From the NCBI RefSeq assembly GCF_025961225.1, contig NZ_JAOQNG010000001.1, forward strand, positions 2,948,001-3,012,000: a DNA stretch of 64,000 bases, in the 5' to 3' direction. Both the position numbers and the translations under genes were made by a program. This document shows, piece by piece, positions 17,304-25,354 of the stretch. This DNA comes from Azospirillum canadense. GTDB taxonomy: Bacteria; Pseudomonadota; Alphaproteobacteria; Azospirillales; Azospirillaceae. The notes under the pieces were generated by a model. The model was not told the DNA's origin. It ran no database searches and saw nothing but the letters and a program-made list of their open reading frames with translations. How positions within the stretch are numbered: the stretch's first letter is position 1; each line of letters opens with the position of its first letter.

Positions 17304-17890
17304 CCGAATCCCTGGAGTCTCTGTTCGACCGGGCGCGCGCCTGCCGCCTTTGCGAGGGCTCGCTGCCGCACGGCTGCCGCCCGGTGCTGCGCGGCAGCCC
17401 CAAGGCGCGGCTGCTGATCGTCGGTCAGGCGCCGGGCGCGCGGGTGCACGCCACCGGCATCCCCTGGAACGACCCGTCCGGCGACCGGTTGCGCCAGTGG
17501 CTGGCCATGGACGGCGCAGCCTTTTACGACGAATCGTGCATCGCCGTGATGCCCATGGGGTTCTGCTACCCCGGCACGGCGCCGAAGGGCGGCGACTATC
17601 CGCCGCGTCCGGAATGCGCCCCGCTGTGGCACCCGCCGCTGCGCGCCGCGCTGGCCGGCGTGCGCCTCACCCTCCTGGTCGGCAGCTACGCGCAGGTTTA
17701 TTACCTGGGCGACCGCCGCAAGCGGACCATGACCGACACGGTCGCGGCCTGGCGGGATTATCTGCCGGAGTTCCTGCCCCTGCCGCACCCGAGCTGGCGC
17801 AACACCGCGTGGCTGAAAAAGAACCCCTGGTTCGAGGCGGAACTGGTCCCCGCCCTGCGCCGCCGTGTCGCAGAGGCGCTGGACGGCTGA
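17300..17890 (+). CDS. Uracil-DNA glycosylase superfamily protein
   Basis: A 196-residue protein: [27 protein letters not shown] (residues 38-64) is the motif-1 region and [11 protein letters not shown] near residue 157 is the motif with the conserved His of the UDG fold. N-terminal Cys residues (CRLC, near 14-17) recall the iron-sulfur-binding group, but only some of the four expected Cys are obvious. This subgroup is usually annotated as uracil-DNA glycosylase family, and its true substrate is uncertain. The TTG start within the sirtuin stop codon is the best available, with no ribosome site of its own. Confidence 0.8.
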   Translation: MTESLESLFDRARACRLCEGSLPHGCRPVLRGSPKARLLIVGQAPGARVHATGIPWNDPSGDRLRQWLAMDGAAFYDESCIAVMPMGFCYPGTAPKGGDYPPRPECAPLWHPPLRAALAGVRLTLLVGSYAQVYYLGDRRKRTMTDTVAAWRDYLPEFLPLPHPSWRNTAWLKKNPWFEAELVPALRRRVAEALDG

Positions 17891-18301
17891 TCACTCCATG
17901 CTTTCGATGCGCTCCATGTCGTCGTCGGAGAAGCCGAAATGGTGGCCGATCTCGTGGATCAGGACGTGGCGGACGATGGCGAACAGGTCCTCGCCGGTCT
18001 CGCACCAGTAATCCAGGATCGGGCGGCGGTAGAGGAAGATCATGTCCGGGCCGCTGCGCAGGTCCGCGACGCTCTGCCGGGTCATATCCACGCCGCGGTA
18101 GAGGCCCAGCAGGTCGAAGGGGCTTTCCAGCTCCATCTCGCGCTCGGTCTCCTCGTCGGGGAAGTCCTCGACCTGGATCAGAAGGTTCCCGACCGGGGCC
18201 AGAAGCTCCTTCGGGATGGTGTCCAGCGCCTCCTCCGCCATCCGCTCAAGGTCGGGCGTGGAGGGAGGAACGGTGTGGGTGTGTGCCGGTTTGCGGTTCA
18301 T
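17891..18301 (-). CDS. Zincin-like metallopeptidase family protein
   Basis: A 136-residue protein with the C-terminal zinc-protease motif HVLIHEIGHHFGFSDDDMERIE (HExxH within HEIGH, residues 117-121), preceded by a segment rich in acidic residues (DFPDEETEREMELESP). This is the compact family of about 120 residues (MMP-like) found beside housekeeping genes in alphaproteobacteria; substrates are unknown. The start MNRKPAHTH at 18301 is preferred over a frame 19 codons longer. Its stop codon abuts the stop of the UDG-like gene. Confidence 0.82.
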   Translation of the reverse strand: MNRKPAHTHTVPPSTPDLERMAEEALDTIPKELLAPVGNLLIQVEDFPDEETEREMELESPFDLLGLYRGVDMTRQSVADLRSGPDMIFLYRRPILDYWCETGEDLFAIVRHVLIHEIGHHFGFSDDDMERIESME

Positions 18302-18401
18302 GCCGAAAAGGTAGCGTCGCTTGCAGCCCAGGCCAAGCGGCGCTAAACCGGGATCCACGTTTGATGAATGTCTTTTAACGAACTACGGGGGGACGCAGGC
18401 C

Positions 18402-18704
18402 ATGTCGGACAAGCTGGTGGGCACCAAGAGACAGACCGCGCTGAAGGAACTGCACGGCTGGTCGGAGGTGCTGGAGCGCGACGCGATCCGCAAGACCTAC
18501 CATTTCCCCGACTTCCCCGCCGCCTGGGGCTTCATGAGCCAGGTCGCGCTGCTGGCCGAGCGCGTCGGCCACCATCCGGAATGGTTCAACGACATGGGCC
18601 GGGTGGAGGTGATCCTGTGCACCCGCACCGTCGACGGCCTGACCCAGGCCGACGTGGACTTCGCCCACCGCCTGGACCAAATCGCCCCCCGCGACGACCG
18701 GTAA
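18402..18704 (+). CDS. phhB: Pterin-4a-carbinolamine dehydratase
   Basis: A 100-residue protein with the PCD/DCoH signature RVGHHPEWFNDMGRVEVILCT (active-site His pair and Trp near residues 61-65) and the flanking TYHFPDFPAAWGFMSQVA. It dehydrates 4a-hydroxytetrahydropterin, regenerating the cofactor of aromatic amino-acid hydroxylases, and in many bacteria assists molybdopterin or folate-type pterins. A GGGGGGACGCAGG region upstream provides the ribosome site. No hydroxylase gene is visible in the window. Confidence 0.92.
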   Translation: MSDKLVGTKRQTALKELHGWSEVLERDAIRKTYHFPDFPAAWGFMSQVALLAERVGHHPEWFNDMGRVEVILCTRTVDGLTQADVDFAHRLDQIAPRDDR

Positions 18705-18719
18705 CGAGACGGCAGTTCC

Positions 18720-19552
18720 TTACGCCGGCTCCAGCGTCACCTTCACGTCGGCCGGGCGGCCGAAGAAGGGGGCGGTGGTGACCAGCAACGGGCAGCCGGC
18801 GGCGGCGTAGGCGGCGGCGTTCTCCTCCGTCACGCCCCCGGCCGCGGCGACGACCGGGACAGGCGTCAGGCCGCGCGTCGCCTCGATGACAGCGCAGGCC
18901 TCCTCTGGGCTGCGCTTTTCCAGCTGGATCACGTCGGCCCCGGCGTGGGCGAGCGCGATGGCTTCCTCCACCGAATCGGCCTCGACGACGATCTTCTTCT
19001 CCGGCGCCTTGCGGCGCGGCGCAGCGCGGCGATCCAGTCCTCCGGCGGGCCGGACAGGAAGGCGCGGTGCTCCGGGAAGACCAGCAGCGTTTCCGACAGG
19101 CCCAGCCGGTGCATCACCGCCCCGCCGGCCAGCACCGCCTTGACCGACAGGTCCTTGGCGCCGGGGAAATTCTTGCGCGTGCAGGCCACCGTCACACCAG
19201 GCGCGGCCTCCACAATGCGCCGCGCGCGGGTCGCGATGCCGGAGGCGTATTCGACCAGCGTCTGGGACACCTTCCAGGCCCGGTGCAGGGCGCCGGCGCT
19301 GCCCGTCCCCTCCAGGAACACCGCACCGGCCTCCACCGCCGTGCCGCTGGGGCGGACGGACGACACAGTCCCGCCGGCCTTCTCGATCAGCCGCGCGGCT
19401 TCTTCCGTGCCGGCCAGCACCATGGCCCCGCGCGCGGCGAAGCGGATGCGCGCGGGCGCGTCGGCGATGCCCAGGCTGTCGGTGGTCAGGTCGCCGTAGG
19501 GAACGTCCTGGGCGAGAAGCGCATCGAGCGCGGCATCGGACAGGACGATCAT
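18720..19552 (-). pseudogene. modD: ModD-type pyrophosphorylase (nicotinate-nucleotide pyrophosphorylase paralogue), frameshifted
   Basis: The N-terminal 180 codons (from 19552) give QPRTase-like sequence: DVPYGDLTTDSLGI, VACTRKNFPGAKDLSVKAVL and GGAVMHRLGLSETLL. Near 19005-19020 the frame must slip by one base to continue as KAPEKKIVVEADSVEEA, then GADVIQLEKRSPEEACAVIE and VVAAAGGVTEENAAAYAAAG to a stop at 18720. Joined, the protein has the family's full length of about 277 residues. The slip lies in a GCGCCGCGCCGC run, so a sequencing or assembly error is as likely as a true mutation. ModD is normally tied to molybdenum uptake loci, but no mod genes are visible here. Confidence 0.8.
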
Positions 19553-19577
19553 CGGCGAAGCCTCTTTTAAGGTCGGA

Positions 19578-20570
19578 TCAGAGCCACCCGCGGCGGCGGA
19601 AGTACCAGAGCGGCACGACGGCCGACAGCACCATCATGACGATCGCCATGGGGTAGCCGAAGTCCCAGTCCAGCTCCGGCATGTGGTGAAAGTTCATGCC
19701 ATAGGCGGACGCGATCAGCGTCGGCGGCATCAGCGCCACGGCCACCACCGAGAAGATCTTGATGATGGCATTCTGCTCGATGTTGATCAGCCCCAGCGTG
19801 GCGTCGAGCAGGAAGTTCGCCTCGTGCGCCAGGAAGCCGGCGTGCTCGTTCAGGGAGCGCAGGTCGCGCGACAAGGTCTTCAGCGCGGCCTTCTGCTCCT
19901 TGGTCAGGCGGCCGGCGCTGACCGAGGTCAGGAAGGCGACCAGCCGGTCGAGGCCCGCCAGACTGTCGCGCACCTTGTGCGTCAGGTCGCCGGCCCGGCC
20001 GATGCCGCGCAGCACGTCCTGCAGCTCGTCCGGCTTCTTGGCCTGCTGGCCGAAGCCGTTGCTGTCAAGCGATTCGGTGAAGATGCGCGTGGACAGCCCG
20101 TCGATGCGGCCGCCGATCAGCTCCAGCACGTCAGCGACCCGGTCGATGACCGCGTCCAGGATGCCGAGCAGCGCGTCCTCGGCGCTCGCCAGCAGCTCCG
20201 GCTGGCGCATGGTCCGCGCGGCGAAGGTGGCGACGGAGCGGGGCTCGGTGAAGCGCACCGTGATCATATGGCGCGGGGTCAGGACGAAGGTGATCTCGCC
20301 CTGCTCCGGGTAGGGCGTGTCGGCCCGCGCGATGACGGAGGAGGTGAGATAGAGCGCGTCGCCTTCCGTGTAGAGCTGGCTGGATGCCTCAATCTCCTTC
20401 ATCTCCTCGCGCGTCGGCAGGTCGCAGCCGGTGGCGGCGCCCACATGGGCGCGCTCCGCCTCATCCGGGCGCAGCAGGTCGATCCACACCGTGCCGGCCG
20501 GCAACGGTTCGCCGAGGCTGAGCGGCTGCTCGACGACCCGGCCGCCAACACGGGCGTGGACCGTGATCAT
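19578..20570 (-). CDS. corA: CorA-family magnesium/divalent-cation channel
   Basis: A 330-residue protein. A cytoplasmic N-terminal domain and a long helical stalk lead to two C-terminal membrane helices, the first ending in the signature YGMNFHH (GMN near residue 292). The C-terminus RRRGWL is basic and cytoplasmic, as usual. CorA pentamers admit Mg2+ and sometimes Co2+ or Ni2+. The ATG overlaps the stop of folD (ATGA), so the two are coupled, and the modD-like reading frame follows 25 bases later. Confidence 0.93.
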   Translation of the reverse strand: MITVHARVGGRVVEQPLSLGEPLPAGTVWIDLLRPDEAERAHVGAATGCDLPTREEMKEIEASSQLYTEGDALYLTSSVIARADTPYPEQGEITFVLTPRHMITVRFTEPRSVATFAARTMRQPELLASAEDALLGILDAVIDRVADVLELIGGRIDGLSTRIFTESLDSNGFGQQAKKPDELQDVLRGIGRAGDLTHKVRDSLAGLDRLVAFLTSVSAGRLTKEQKAALKTLSRDLRSLNEHAGFLAHEANFLLDATLGLINIEQNAIIKIFSVVAVALMPPTLIASAYGMNFHHMPELDWDFGYPMAIVMMVLSAVVPLWYFRRRGWL

Positions 20571-21472
20571 GCAAGAGCCTCGGCGGGAACCGGCGCACCG
20601 GCGGCGCGGCAGGCGGCGGCCAGCGTGTTCAGCATCAGGCAGGCGATGGTCATCGGCCCGACGCCGCCCGGCACCGGGGTGATGGCGCCGGCGACCTTCA
20701 CCGCCTCCTCATAGGCTACGTCGCCGACCAGCCGGGTCTTGCCGGCTTCCGTGCCGGGCACGCGGTTGATGCCGACGTCGATCACCACAGCGCCCGGCTT
20801 GATCCAGTCGCCGCGCACCATCTCCGGCCGGCCGACGGCGGCGACCAGGATGTCGGCGCGGCGGCACTCGCCGGGCAGGTCCTGCGTGCGGGAATGGGCC
20901 ACCGTCACCGTGCAGTCCTGCTGGAGCAGAAGCTGCGCCATCGGCTTGCCGACGATGTTGGAGCGGCCAAGCACCAGCGCCCGCTTGCCCTTCAGGTCGT
21001 TGCCCAGCACGTCGCGGATCAGCAGCAGGCTGCCCAGCGGCGTGCAAGGGACGATGGCGCCGGGGCTGCCGATGGCGAGCAGGCCGGCGTTGACGACATG
21101 AAAGCCGTCGGCGTCCTTCTCCGGCACGATGCGGGCCAGCACCTTGGCCGTGTCGATGTGCTTGGGCAGCGGCAGCTGGACCAGGATGCCGTGCACGGCC
21201 GGGTCGGCGTTCAGCCGGTCGATCAGGGCCAGCAGGTCGGCCTCCGCCAAGTCGGCGGGCGTGTGGTGGTCGAAGCTGTTCATGCCCAGTTCGACCAGCG
21301 CGCGCTCCTTGGAGCGGACGTAGACCTGGCTCGCCGGATCCTCGCCCACCAGCACGACCGCGAGGCCGGGGGTGACGCCGTGGCTGGCCTTGAGGGCGGC
21401 GACACCCTCCGCGACGCGCGCGCGAAGGCCGGCCGCGAAGGCCTTGCCGTCGATGATCTTCGCCTCAGCCAT
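20567..21472 (-). CDS. folD: Bifunctional methylenetetrahydrofolate dehydrogenase/cyclohydrolase FolD
   Basis: A 301-residue enzyme with both FolD signatures: the [14 protein letters not shown] segment, containing the catalytic Lys, and the second signature [12 protein letters not shown], with the intervening [11 protein letters not shown] and the NADP site [18 protein letters not shown]. It interconverts 5,10-methylene- and 10-formyl-tetrahydrofolate. The C-terminal [20 protein letters not shown] is typical. It sits in a leftward run yggT-yggU-folD-corA with every junction overlapping. Confidence 0.96.
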   Translation of the reverse strand: MAEAKIIDGKAFAAGLRARVAEGVAALKASHGVTPGLAVVLVGEDPASQVYVRSKERALVELGMNSFDHHTPADLAEADLLALIDRLNADPAVHGILVQLPLPKHIDTAKVLARIVPEKDADGFHVVNAGLLAIGSPGAIVPCTPLGSLLLIRDVLGNDLKGKRALVLGRSNIVGKPMAQLLLQQDCTVTVAHSRTQDLPGECRRADILVAAVGRPEMVRGDWIKPGAVVIDVGINRVPGTEAGKTRLVGDVAYEEAVKVAGAITPVPGGVGPMTIACLMLNTLAAACRAAGAPVPAEALA

Positions 21473-21794
21473 CGGTACCCTCCTCGCTCAACAGCGCCGT
21501 CAACCGGCGCATCAACTCGGCCGGGTCGCCGGCCACATGCACGATCTTGTTCCGGTCGGTGGCGCCCGCCACCACCGTCAGGCTGGTCTTGGGCAATTTC
21601 CACGCCTTGGCCAGCAGCTTCACCACTGCCTCGTTGGCCTTGCCGTTCTCCGGCACGGCCGTCACCATCACCTTCAGCGCCTTGTTCCCCGACGCCGTGT
21701 CGGCCAGCCCGGATATGGCGTTGCGCGACGCCTTGGGCGTCACGCGCAGCGCCAGACGGACTCCGTCGGAAACGGCGTCAATGGGACCCGGCAT
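21465..21794 (-). CDS. yggU: DUF167/YggU family protein
   Basis: A 109-residue protein with the YggU hallmarks: [18 protein letters not shown] near the start and [42 protein letters not shown]. The function of this small alpha/beta family is unknown. The ATG overlaps the yggT stop, and its own stop lies within 8 bases of the folD start. The yggT-yggU pairing is widely conserved. Confidence 0.9.
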   Translation of the reverse strand: MPGPIDAVSDGVRLALRVTPKASRNAISGLADTASGNKALKVMVTAVPENGKANEAVVKLLAKAWKLPKTSLTVVAGATDRNKIVHVAGDPAELMRRLTALLSEEGTDG

Positions 21795-22078
21795 CAGAAG
21801 CGCGGCCAGTATTCCGCCATCAGGTTGCGGACGAAGAAGATCAGCAGGATCAGGATCATCGGCGACAGGTCCATGCCGCCGAAGTTCGGCATGACGCGGC
21901 GAATCGGCCGCAGCGCCGGCTCCGTGATCCGGTAGAGGAAATCGCCGATCGCGTACACCGCGCGGTTGCGCGTGTTGACCACGTTGAAGGCGACCAGCCA
22001 GCTCAGCACCGCCGAGGCGATCAGCAGCCAGACATAGAAGCTGAGAACGGTGTCGATCAGCAGGTACAGCGCAATCAT
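21794..22078 (-). CDS. yggT: YggT family membrane protein
   Basis: A 94-residue inner-membrane protein with hydrophobic segments at about residues 2-30 and 70-88. Between them lies the family motif (R)[23 protein letters not shown]. YggT proteins occur with yggU and have been linked to osmotic shock and membrane organisation. It is first in the leftward yggT-yggU-folD-corA run, and its promoter would lie in the 195-base gap up to the tRNA gene. Confidence 0.9.
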   Translation of the reverse strand: MIALYLLIDTVLSFYVWLLIASAVLSWLVAFNVVNTRNRAVYAIGDFLYRITEPALRPIRRVMPNFGGMDLSPMILILLIFFVRNLMAEYWPRF

Positions 22079-22219
22079 GCCCGGCCCGTCCCAATTCGTT
22101 CGATTTTGCGGGGCACCCTAAGCACAAGCGGCAAGGCCTGTCCAGTGCCGCGCGGAGGGCCGGCGCCCGCCCCTTTCGGGCGGTGTCGCGGGGCCGCGAT
22201 TTGGGTGTGTTCAGAAGGC

Positions 22220-22248
22220 TTGACAGGCCCGGCCCGCATCACCATTAT
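22220..22248 (+). promoter_or_regulatory. Promoter of tRNA-Ala
   Basis: A perfect -35 TTGACA (22220-22225), a 17-base spacer and CATTAT (22243-22248) place the start near 22255, about 19 bases before the mature tRNA. In the integrated state the same transcript would run on into the island integrase, because no terminator follows the tRNA here. Confidence 0.75.
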
Positions 22249-22273
22249 CCGCCCCACGCCGGTGACGGTGTGT

Positions 22274-22349
22274 GGGGCCGTAGCTCAGCTGGGAGAGCGA
22301 CGCGTTCGCAATGCGTAGGTCGGGAGTTCGATCCTCCTCGGCTCCACCA
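22274..22349 (+). tRNA. tRNA-Ala (anticodon CGC)
   Basis: A 76-nt cloverleaf: acceptor GGGGCCG / CGGCTCC, D-stem GCTC/GAGC, anticodon stem ACGCG/TGCGT with loop TTCGCAA (CGC at positions 34-36), T-arm GGGAG-TTCGATC-CTCCT, and an encoded CCA end. It reads GCG codons, frequent in this GC-rich genome. Its last 22 bases are the attachment core of the 22-kb island; the original downstream DNA, including a terminator, is now at 44436. Confidence 0.95.
22328..22349 (+). other. Attachment core, left (attL)
   Basis: The 22-bp tRNA 3' end (from TCGATCC to GGCTCCACCA) is repeated exactly, in direct orientation, at 44414-44435 and, inverted, at 24969-24990. The outer direct pair defines the integration site. 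The island's copy restores the tRNA 3' half, so the tRNA stays intact. Confidence 0.92.
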
Positions 22350-22369
22350 TTACTTGTGTTCCCATTGAT

Positions 22370-24025
22370 TTGGTTGGGAAATCCGCCCCTGATGGGGCGT
22401 TGAACCCGGTGTGTGACACCGCCCTGTCGCACGCGGCGTCGGCCGAATCGCCTCCATCCCCTTCAAAATCCGCCGTTTCAGCCCGTCCTGGGTGTCGCAC
22501 ATCCCTGTCGCCCAAGCGGCGTCCCACAGGGCTGTGGATGCGGGGAGCCGTGTGGCAGTACCGGACACGGGTTCCGGCCGACCTCCACGCGGTGCTGGGC
22601 CGGAGCCACATCAACCGATCCCTCAGGACCAGCAGCTACCCCGACGCGATCCGGGCGGCTCGCCGGATCGCCTTCGAGATCGAGCAGGAATTCGATGCGG
22701 CTCGCGGGGGCGCCGGAAGCGACCCGGCCGACGCCGCGTGCGACAGGGCCTGCCCGCCGCCATCCGTCCCATCGGTGACGGCCGACGCCGTCTTGTCCGA
22801 GCCCACCGGCCCCGCCATCCACATCGACCTCGATGCCCTGGCCAGCCGCATTGCCGAAAAACTCCAGGCCGCCCAACAGGTCGCCGCGGAGGCGGCTGTG
22901 CCCGCCGCCGAGCCCGCCAAGGGGAAGACCATCCAGCAGGTCTACGACGCCTACATGGCCGATCCTGGCGTCATCCGGTCCGGTAAGACCGTTCTGGCCT
23001 ACGAGACGGTGTTCGGCCTGCTGATCGAGATCATCGGCCAGAACACGCCGGTGTCCGACATCGGTCGGGAGACCTGCCGCGAGGTCATGGACACCCTCCG
23101 GTGGCTGCCGCCTAACTCAACCAAGCGGTACCCGAACCTGACCGCCCGCGAGATTGTCCAGAAGACCCGCGCCGCCGGCAAGGCATCCGGCCTCAGCCCC
23201 GCGACCGTGAACGGGTACATGACCAAGCTCTCCGCCCTCCTGACCTGGGCGGTCAACGAGGGATTTATCGACCGGAATCCTGCCAAGGGGCTTGGCGTCG
23301 TGGACACCACCAACCGCAAGGACAAGCGGCAGCCGTTCACCCCGAAACAGCTTCAAGCCATCTTCACCGCCCCCCTCTACACCGGTTGTCAGGACGACGA
23401 CTACGGCTACGCCAAGCCCGGAGAAGCCCGTCCCCGGCGGGGACGCTTCTGGGTGCCGCTGATCGGCGTGTTTTCGGGGATGAGGCTCAACGAGATCTGC
23501 CAGATGAACACGGAGGATGTCCGGGTGATCGACGGCACCCTGTGCTTCGTCGTCACGGCCGAGGCGATCAAGGGGACCGACGACAAGCGGCTCAAGACTG
23601 GCAGCAGCGAGCGGGTCATCCCAGTCCATCCGACGCTGCTCGCGGCGGGATTCGAAGAGTATGTCAGCGAGCAGCGGCGGAAGAAGAACGCCAAACTGTT
23701 TCCGGAGCTACTTCCTGCAAAAACCGGTTATTATTCGGACGTATTCTCGAAGTGGTTCCGCCGCTTCCTACAGAAGGCGGGTGCGTCGGCGGGCAGGACG
23801 TGCTTCCATAGCTTCCGCCACAATTTCCGCGATGCTCTCCGGGAGGCTCGGGTTGACCGTGAACTTGCCCTGGCCCTTGGCGGTTGGGCCGGCGACAACG
23901 GCGACATGGGCTCGGAAAGTGCCGAGTTCTATGGCCGGGGGTTCCGGGCATCGACCCTGTTGGCGGCTATTTCCAGGGTCAGCTACCCGGAACTTGATCT
24001 TTCTCATCTGCGCACCTCTCTGTGA
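22370..24025 (+). CDS. Tyrosine integrase of the island (DUF6538 N-terminus)
   Basis: About 551 residues. A DUF6538-like region (WMRGAVWQYRTRVPADLHAV) precedes a core-binding domain (TIQQVYDAYMADPG ...) and a catalytic domain with FSGMRLNEICQM (Arg), FHSFRHNFRDAL (HxxR), LALGGWAG and the nucleophile Tyr in EFYGRGF. It should catalyse integration and excision at tRNA-Ala. In the integrated state the only upstream starts are TTG 22370 or GTG 22409, then ATG 22538, none with a good ribosome site. On the circle the frame extends upstream through the att core to ATG 44411, which has GAGGG four bases before it. Its 5' 424 bases recur as a truncated copy at 24525-24948. Confidence 0.88.
   Translation: MVGKSAPDGALNPVCDTALSHAASAESPPSPSKSAVSARPGCRTSLSPKRRPTGLWMRGAVWQYRTRVPADLHAVLGRSHINRSLRTSSYPDAIRAARRIAFEIEQEFDAARGGAGSDPADAACDRACPPPSVPSVTADAVLSEPTGPAIHIDLDALASRIAEKLQAAQQVAAEAAVPAAEPAKGKTIQQVYDAYMADPGVIRSGKTVLAYETVFGLLIEIIGQNTPVSDIGRETCREVMDTLRWLPPNSTKRYPNLTAREIVQKTRAAGKASGLSPATVNGYMTKLSALLTWAVNEGFIDRNPAKGLGVVDTTNRKDKRQPFTPKQLQAIFTAPLYTGCQDDDYGYAKPGEARPRRGRFWVPLIGVFSGMRLNEICQMNTEDVRVIDGTLCFVVTAEAIKGTDDKRLKTGSSERVIPVHPTLLAAGFEEYVSEQRRKKNAKLFPELLPAKTGYYSDVFSKWFRRFLQKAGASAGRTCFHSFRHNFRDALREARVDRELALALGGWAGDNGDMGSESAEFYGRGFRASTLLAAISRVSYPELDLSHLRTSL
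22421..22445. repeat. 25-bp inverted repeat within the integrase 5' region, copy A
   Basis: A 25-bp sequence (beginning GCCCTGTCGCACGCGG) occurs here and in perfect inverted orientation at 22725-22749. It encodes ALSHAASA here and DAACDRA there, outside the recognisable integrase domains. Because the region is duplicated at 24525-24990, four copies exist in the island. It looks like a small dispersed palindromic element inserted in-frame. Confidence 0.6.
22725..22749. repeat. 25-bp inverted repeat within the integrase 5' region, copy B
   Basis: Exact reverse complement of 22421-22445, 279 bases downstream. The flanks also show partial matching (TCGCYTCC beyond the core), so the ancestral unit was a little longer. 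Confidence 0.6.
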
Positions 24026-24144
24026 AGCCGTGCAGCAGACGGCGAGATGGCTGCTCGGTTGACAGATCTCGGCTCTATGATAGCGGACAGAGGTTCGGGA
24101 GGAGCACCTGTGTCCGAGTTGCTTTCCGCTGACCTAAATGCGGG

Positions 24145-24525
24145 TTGAGGCGACCGATGAAGCGTCTGTGGACCATAGTCGAATGCTCTATTGGCTCGTG
24201 GACGGCCACCGTCGGCCTTGATCTTTGGTCATGGTGTATTGGAGCCGGTTGGGATTTGCGACCATCCAATTTTTGGATTGAAATCGGTCCTGTTTACTTC
24301 GATATTAACCATGAAGAGCCATGGCCGGCAGATTTTGAGAGTATTCCAAATTTTACAACCCTCCTTCATCGACTCGTATATGGGAAGCTCGACGTAAAAT
24401 TCGAAATCGACATCAACATATGGCGGATCGGTGTCAGTATGGCTGATCCACGTGATTGGGGTCTGTACTGTGGACCTCTAAATGTTCAAATCGAGTACTG
24501 CAAAAGGTATGCCGAAAAGCGCTGA
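24145..24525 (+). CDS. Orphan hypothetical protein, AT-rich
   Basis: A 126-residue protein beginning MRRPMKRLWTIVECSIGSWT, rich in Trp (eight or more), Ile and acidic residues. There is no signal peptide or clear domain; repeated W-x-I/V-x patterns suggest a beta-rich fold. It is much more AT-rich than the chromosome. I do not recognise the family. Together with the 3' part of the integrase it is the only content of the island's small single-copy region. Its TGA (24523-24525) ends on the first base of the inverted repeat, so the repeat boundary lies exactly at the end of the gene. The 119 bases before it hold no gene. Confidence 0.6.
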   Translation: MRRPMKRLWTIVECSIGSWTATVGLDLWSWCIGAGWDLRPSNFWIEIGPVYFDINHEEPWPADFESIPNFTTLLHRLVYGKLDVKFEIDINIWRIGVSMADPRDWGLYCGPLNVQIEYCKRYAEKR

Positions 24526-24948
24526 GACGGCGTCGGCCGTCACCGATGGGACGGATGGCGGCGGGCAGGCCCTGTCGCACGCGGCGTCGGCCGGGTCGCT
24601 TCCGGCGCCCCCGCGAGCCGCATCGAATTCCTGCTCGATCTCGAAGGCGATCCGGCGAGCCGCCCGGATCGCGTCGGGGTAGCTGCTGGTCCTGAGGGAT
24701 CGGTTGATGTGGCTCCGGCCCAGCACCGCGTGGAGGTCGGCCGGAACCCGTGTCCGGTACTGCCACACGGCTCCCCGCATCCACAGCCCTGTGGGACGCC
24801 GCTTGGGCGACAGGGATGTGCGACACCCAGGACGGGCTGAAACGGCGGATTTTGAAGGGGATGGAGGCGATTCGGCCGACGCCGCGTGCGACAGGGCGGT
24901 GTCACACACCGGGTTCAACGCCCCATCAGGGGCGGATTTCCCAACCAA
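24525..24948 (-). pseudogene. Truncated 5' copy of the island integrase
   Basis: The reverse complement of 22370-22793, encoding the first 141 codons of the integrase (leader and DUF6538 region) and then breaking off at the orphan gene. It has no catalytic domain. Unlike the full gene it has an intact upstream start: the open frame continues through the att core to an ATG at 24991-24993 with GAGGG upstream. Confidence 0.85.
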
Positions 24949-24968
24949 ATCAATGGGAACACAAGTAA

Positions 24969-24990
24969 TGGTGGAGCCGAGGAGGATCGA
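24969..24990 (-). other. Internal attachment core, inverted (attP-like)
   Basis: An exact 22-bp copy of the tRNA-end core, in the opposite orientation to the outer two. On one side is the end of the HNH-containing arm and on the other the start of the integrase, as expected for the attP of the circular element. Confidence 0.9.
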
Positions 24991-25354
24991 CATGTAGCCC
25001 TCGATCAGGATCGTCGGTTGGCATTGTCGGTCGCTCTTCGCCAGCCGTCGAGACGATCTTGTCCGGGGAGGGGCGTGGCAGACGGCCGTGCGGCAGTGCG
25101 CGGGCATGTTCGCCTGTGTCGGTCCGCGCGTTACCCCGGTCTCATCGCGGCTTGGCTGAGGATTTCCAGGACCACATGGATCTTGGGGAAATCCATGACG
25201 GTGTGGATTCAGTCAGCCCTGTTCGGGATGGCTGTCTGGACCCGCCACAGCGGGAGCGGGTTCCAGAGCAACATGGATGTGGCCCCAGACTCCTATGGAA
25301 TCTCTCCTGCCGATGCTGCGATGGTCACCCGCTGCGGCGCGGCGATGTCGCCGG
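24991..25354. other. Outer part of the repeat arm: no clear gene, outward leader frame
   Basis: These 364 bases lie between the HNH gene and the att core; the mirror copy is 44050-44413. An outward-reading frame (ATG at 25107, minus strand) runs through the att core, but only its last part, from ATG 24993 with GAGGG four bases before it, has a good ribosome site. Nothing else convincing was seen. This is the likely arm-binding and integrase-leader region of the attachment site. Confidence 0.5.

Larger units (their letters stand above)
22328..22793 (+). repeat. 466-bp inverted repeat, left copy (att core + integrase 5' end)
   Basis: This segment matches the reverse complement of 24525-24990 base for base, pairing position x with 47318-x. 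It starts at the att core and ends 424 bases inside the integrase frame. Together with 41549-44435 it forms, on the excised circle, one of the two 3331-bp inverted repeats. Confidence 0.95.

Noticed and set aside
15872-17890. A 672-codon frame seeming to fuse several products before the UDG-like protein
   Set aside because: Only the last 196 residues resemble a family; the rest is an off-frame reading of the phosphatase complement and the sirtuin gene.
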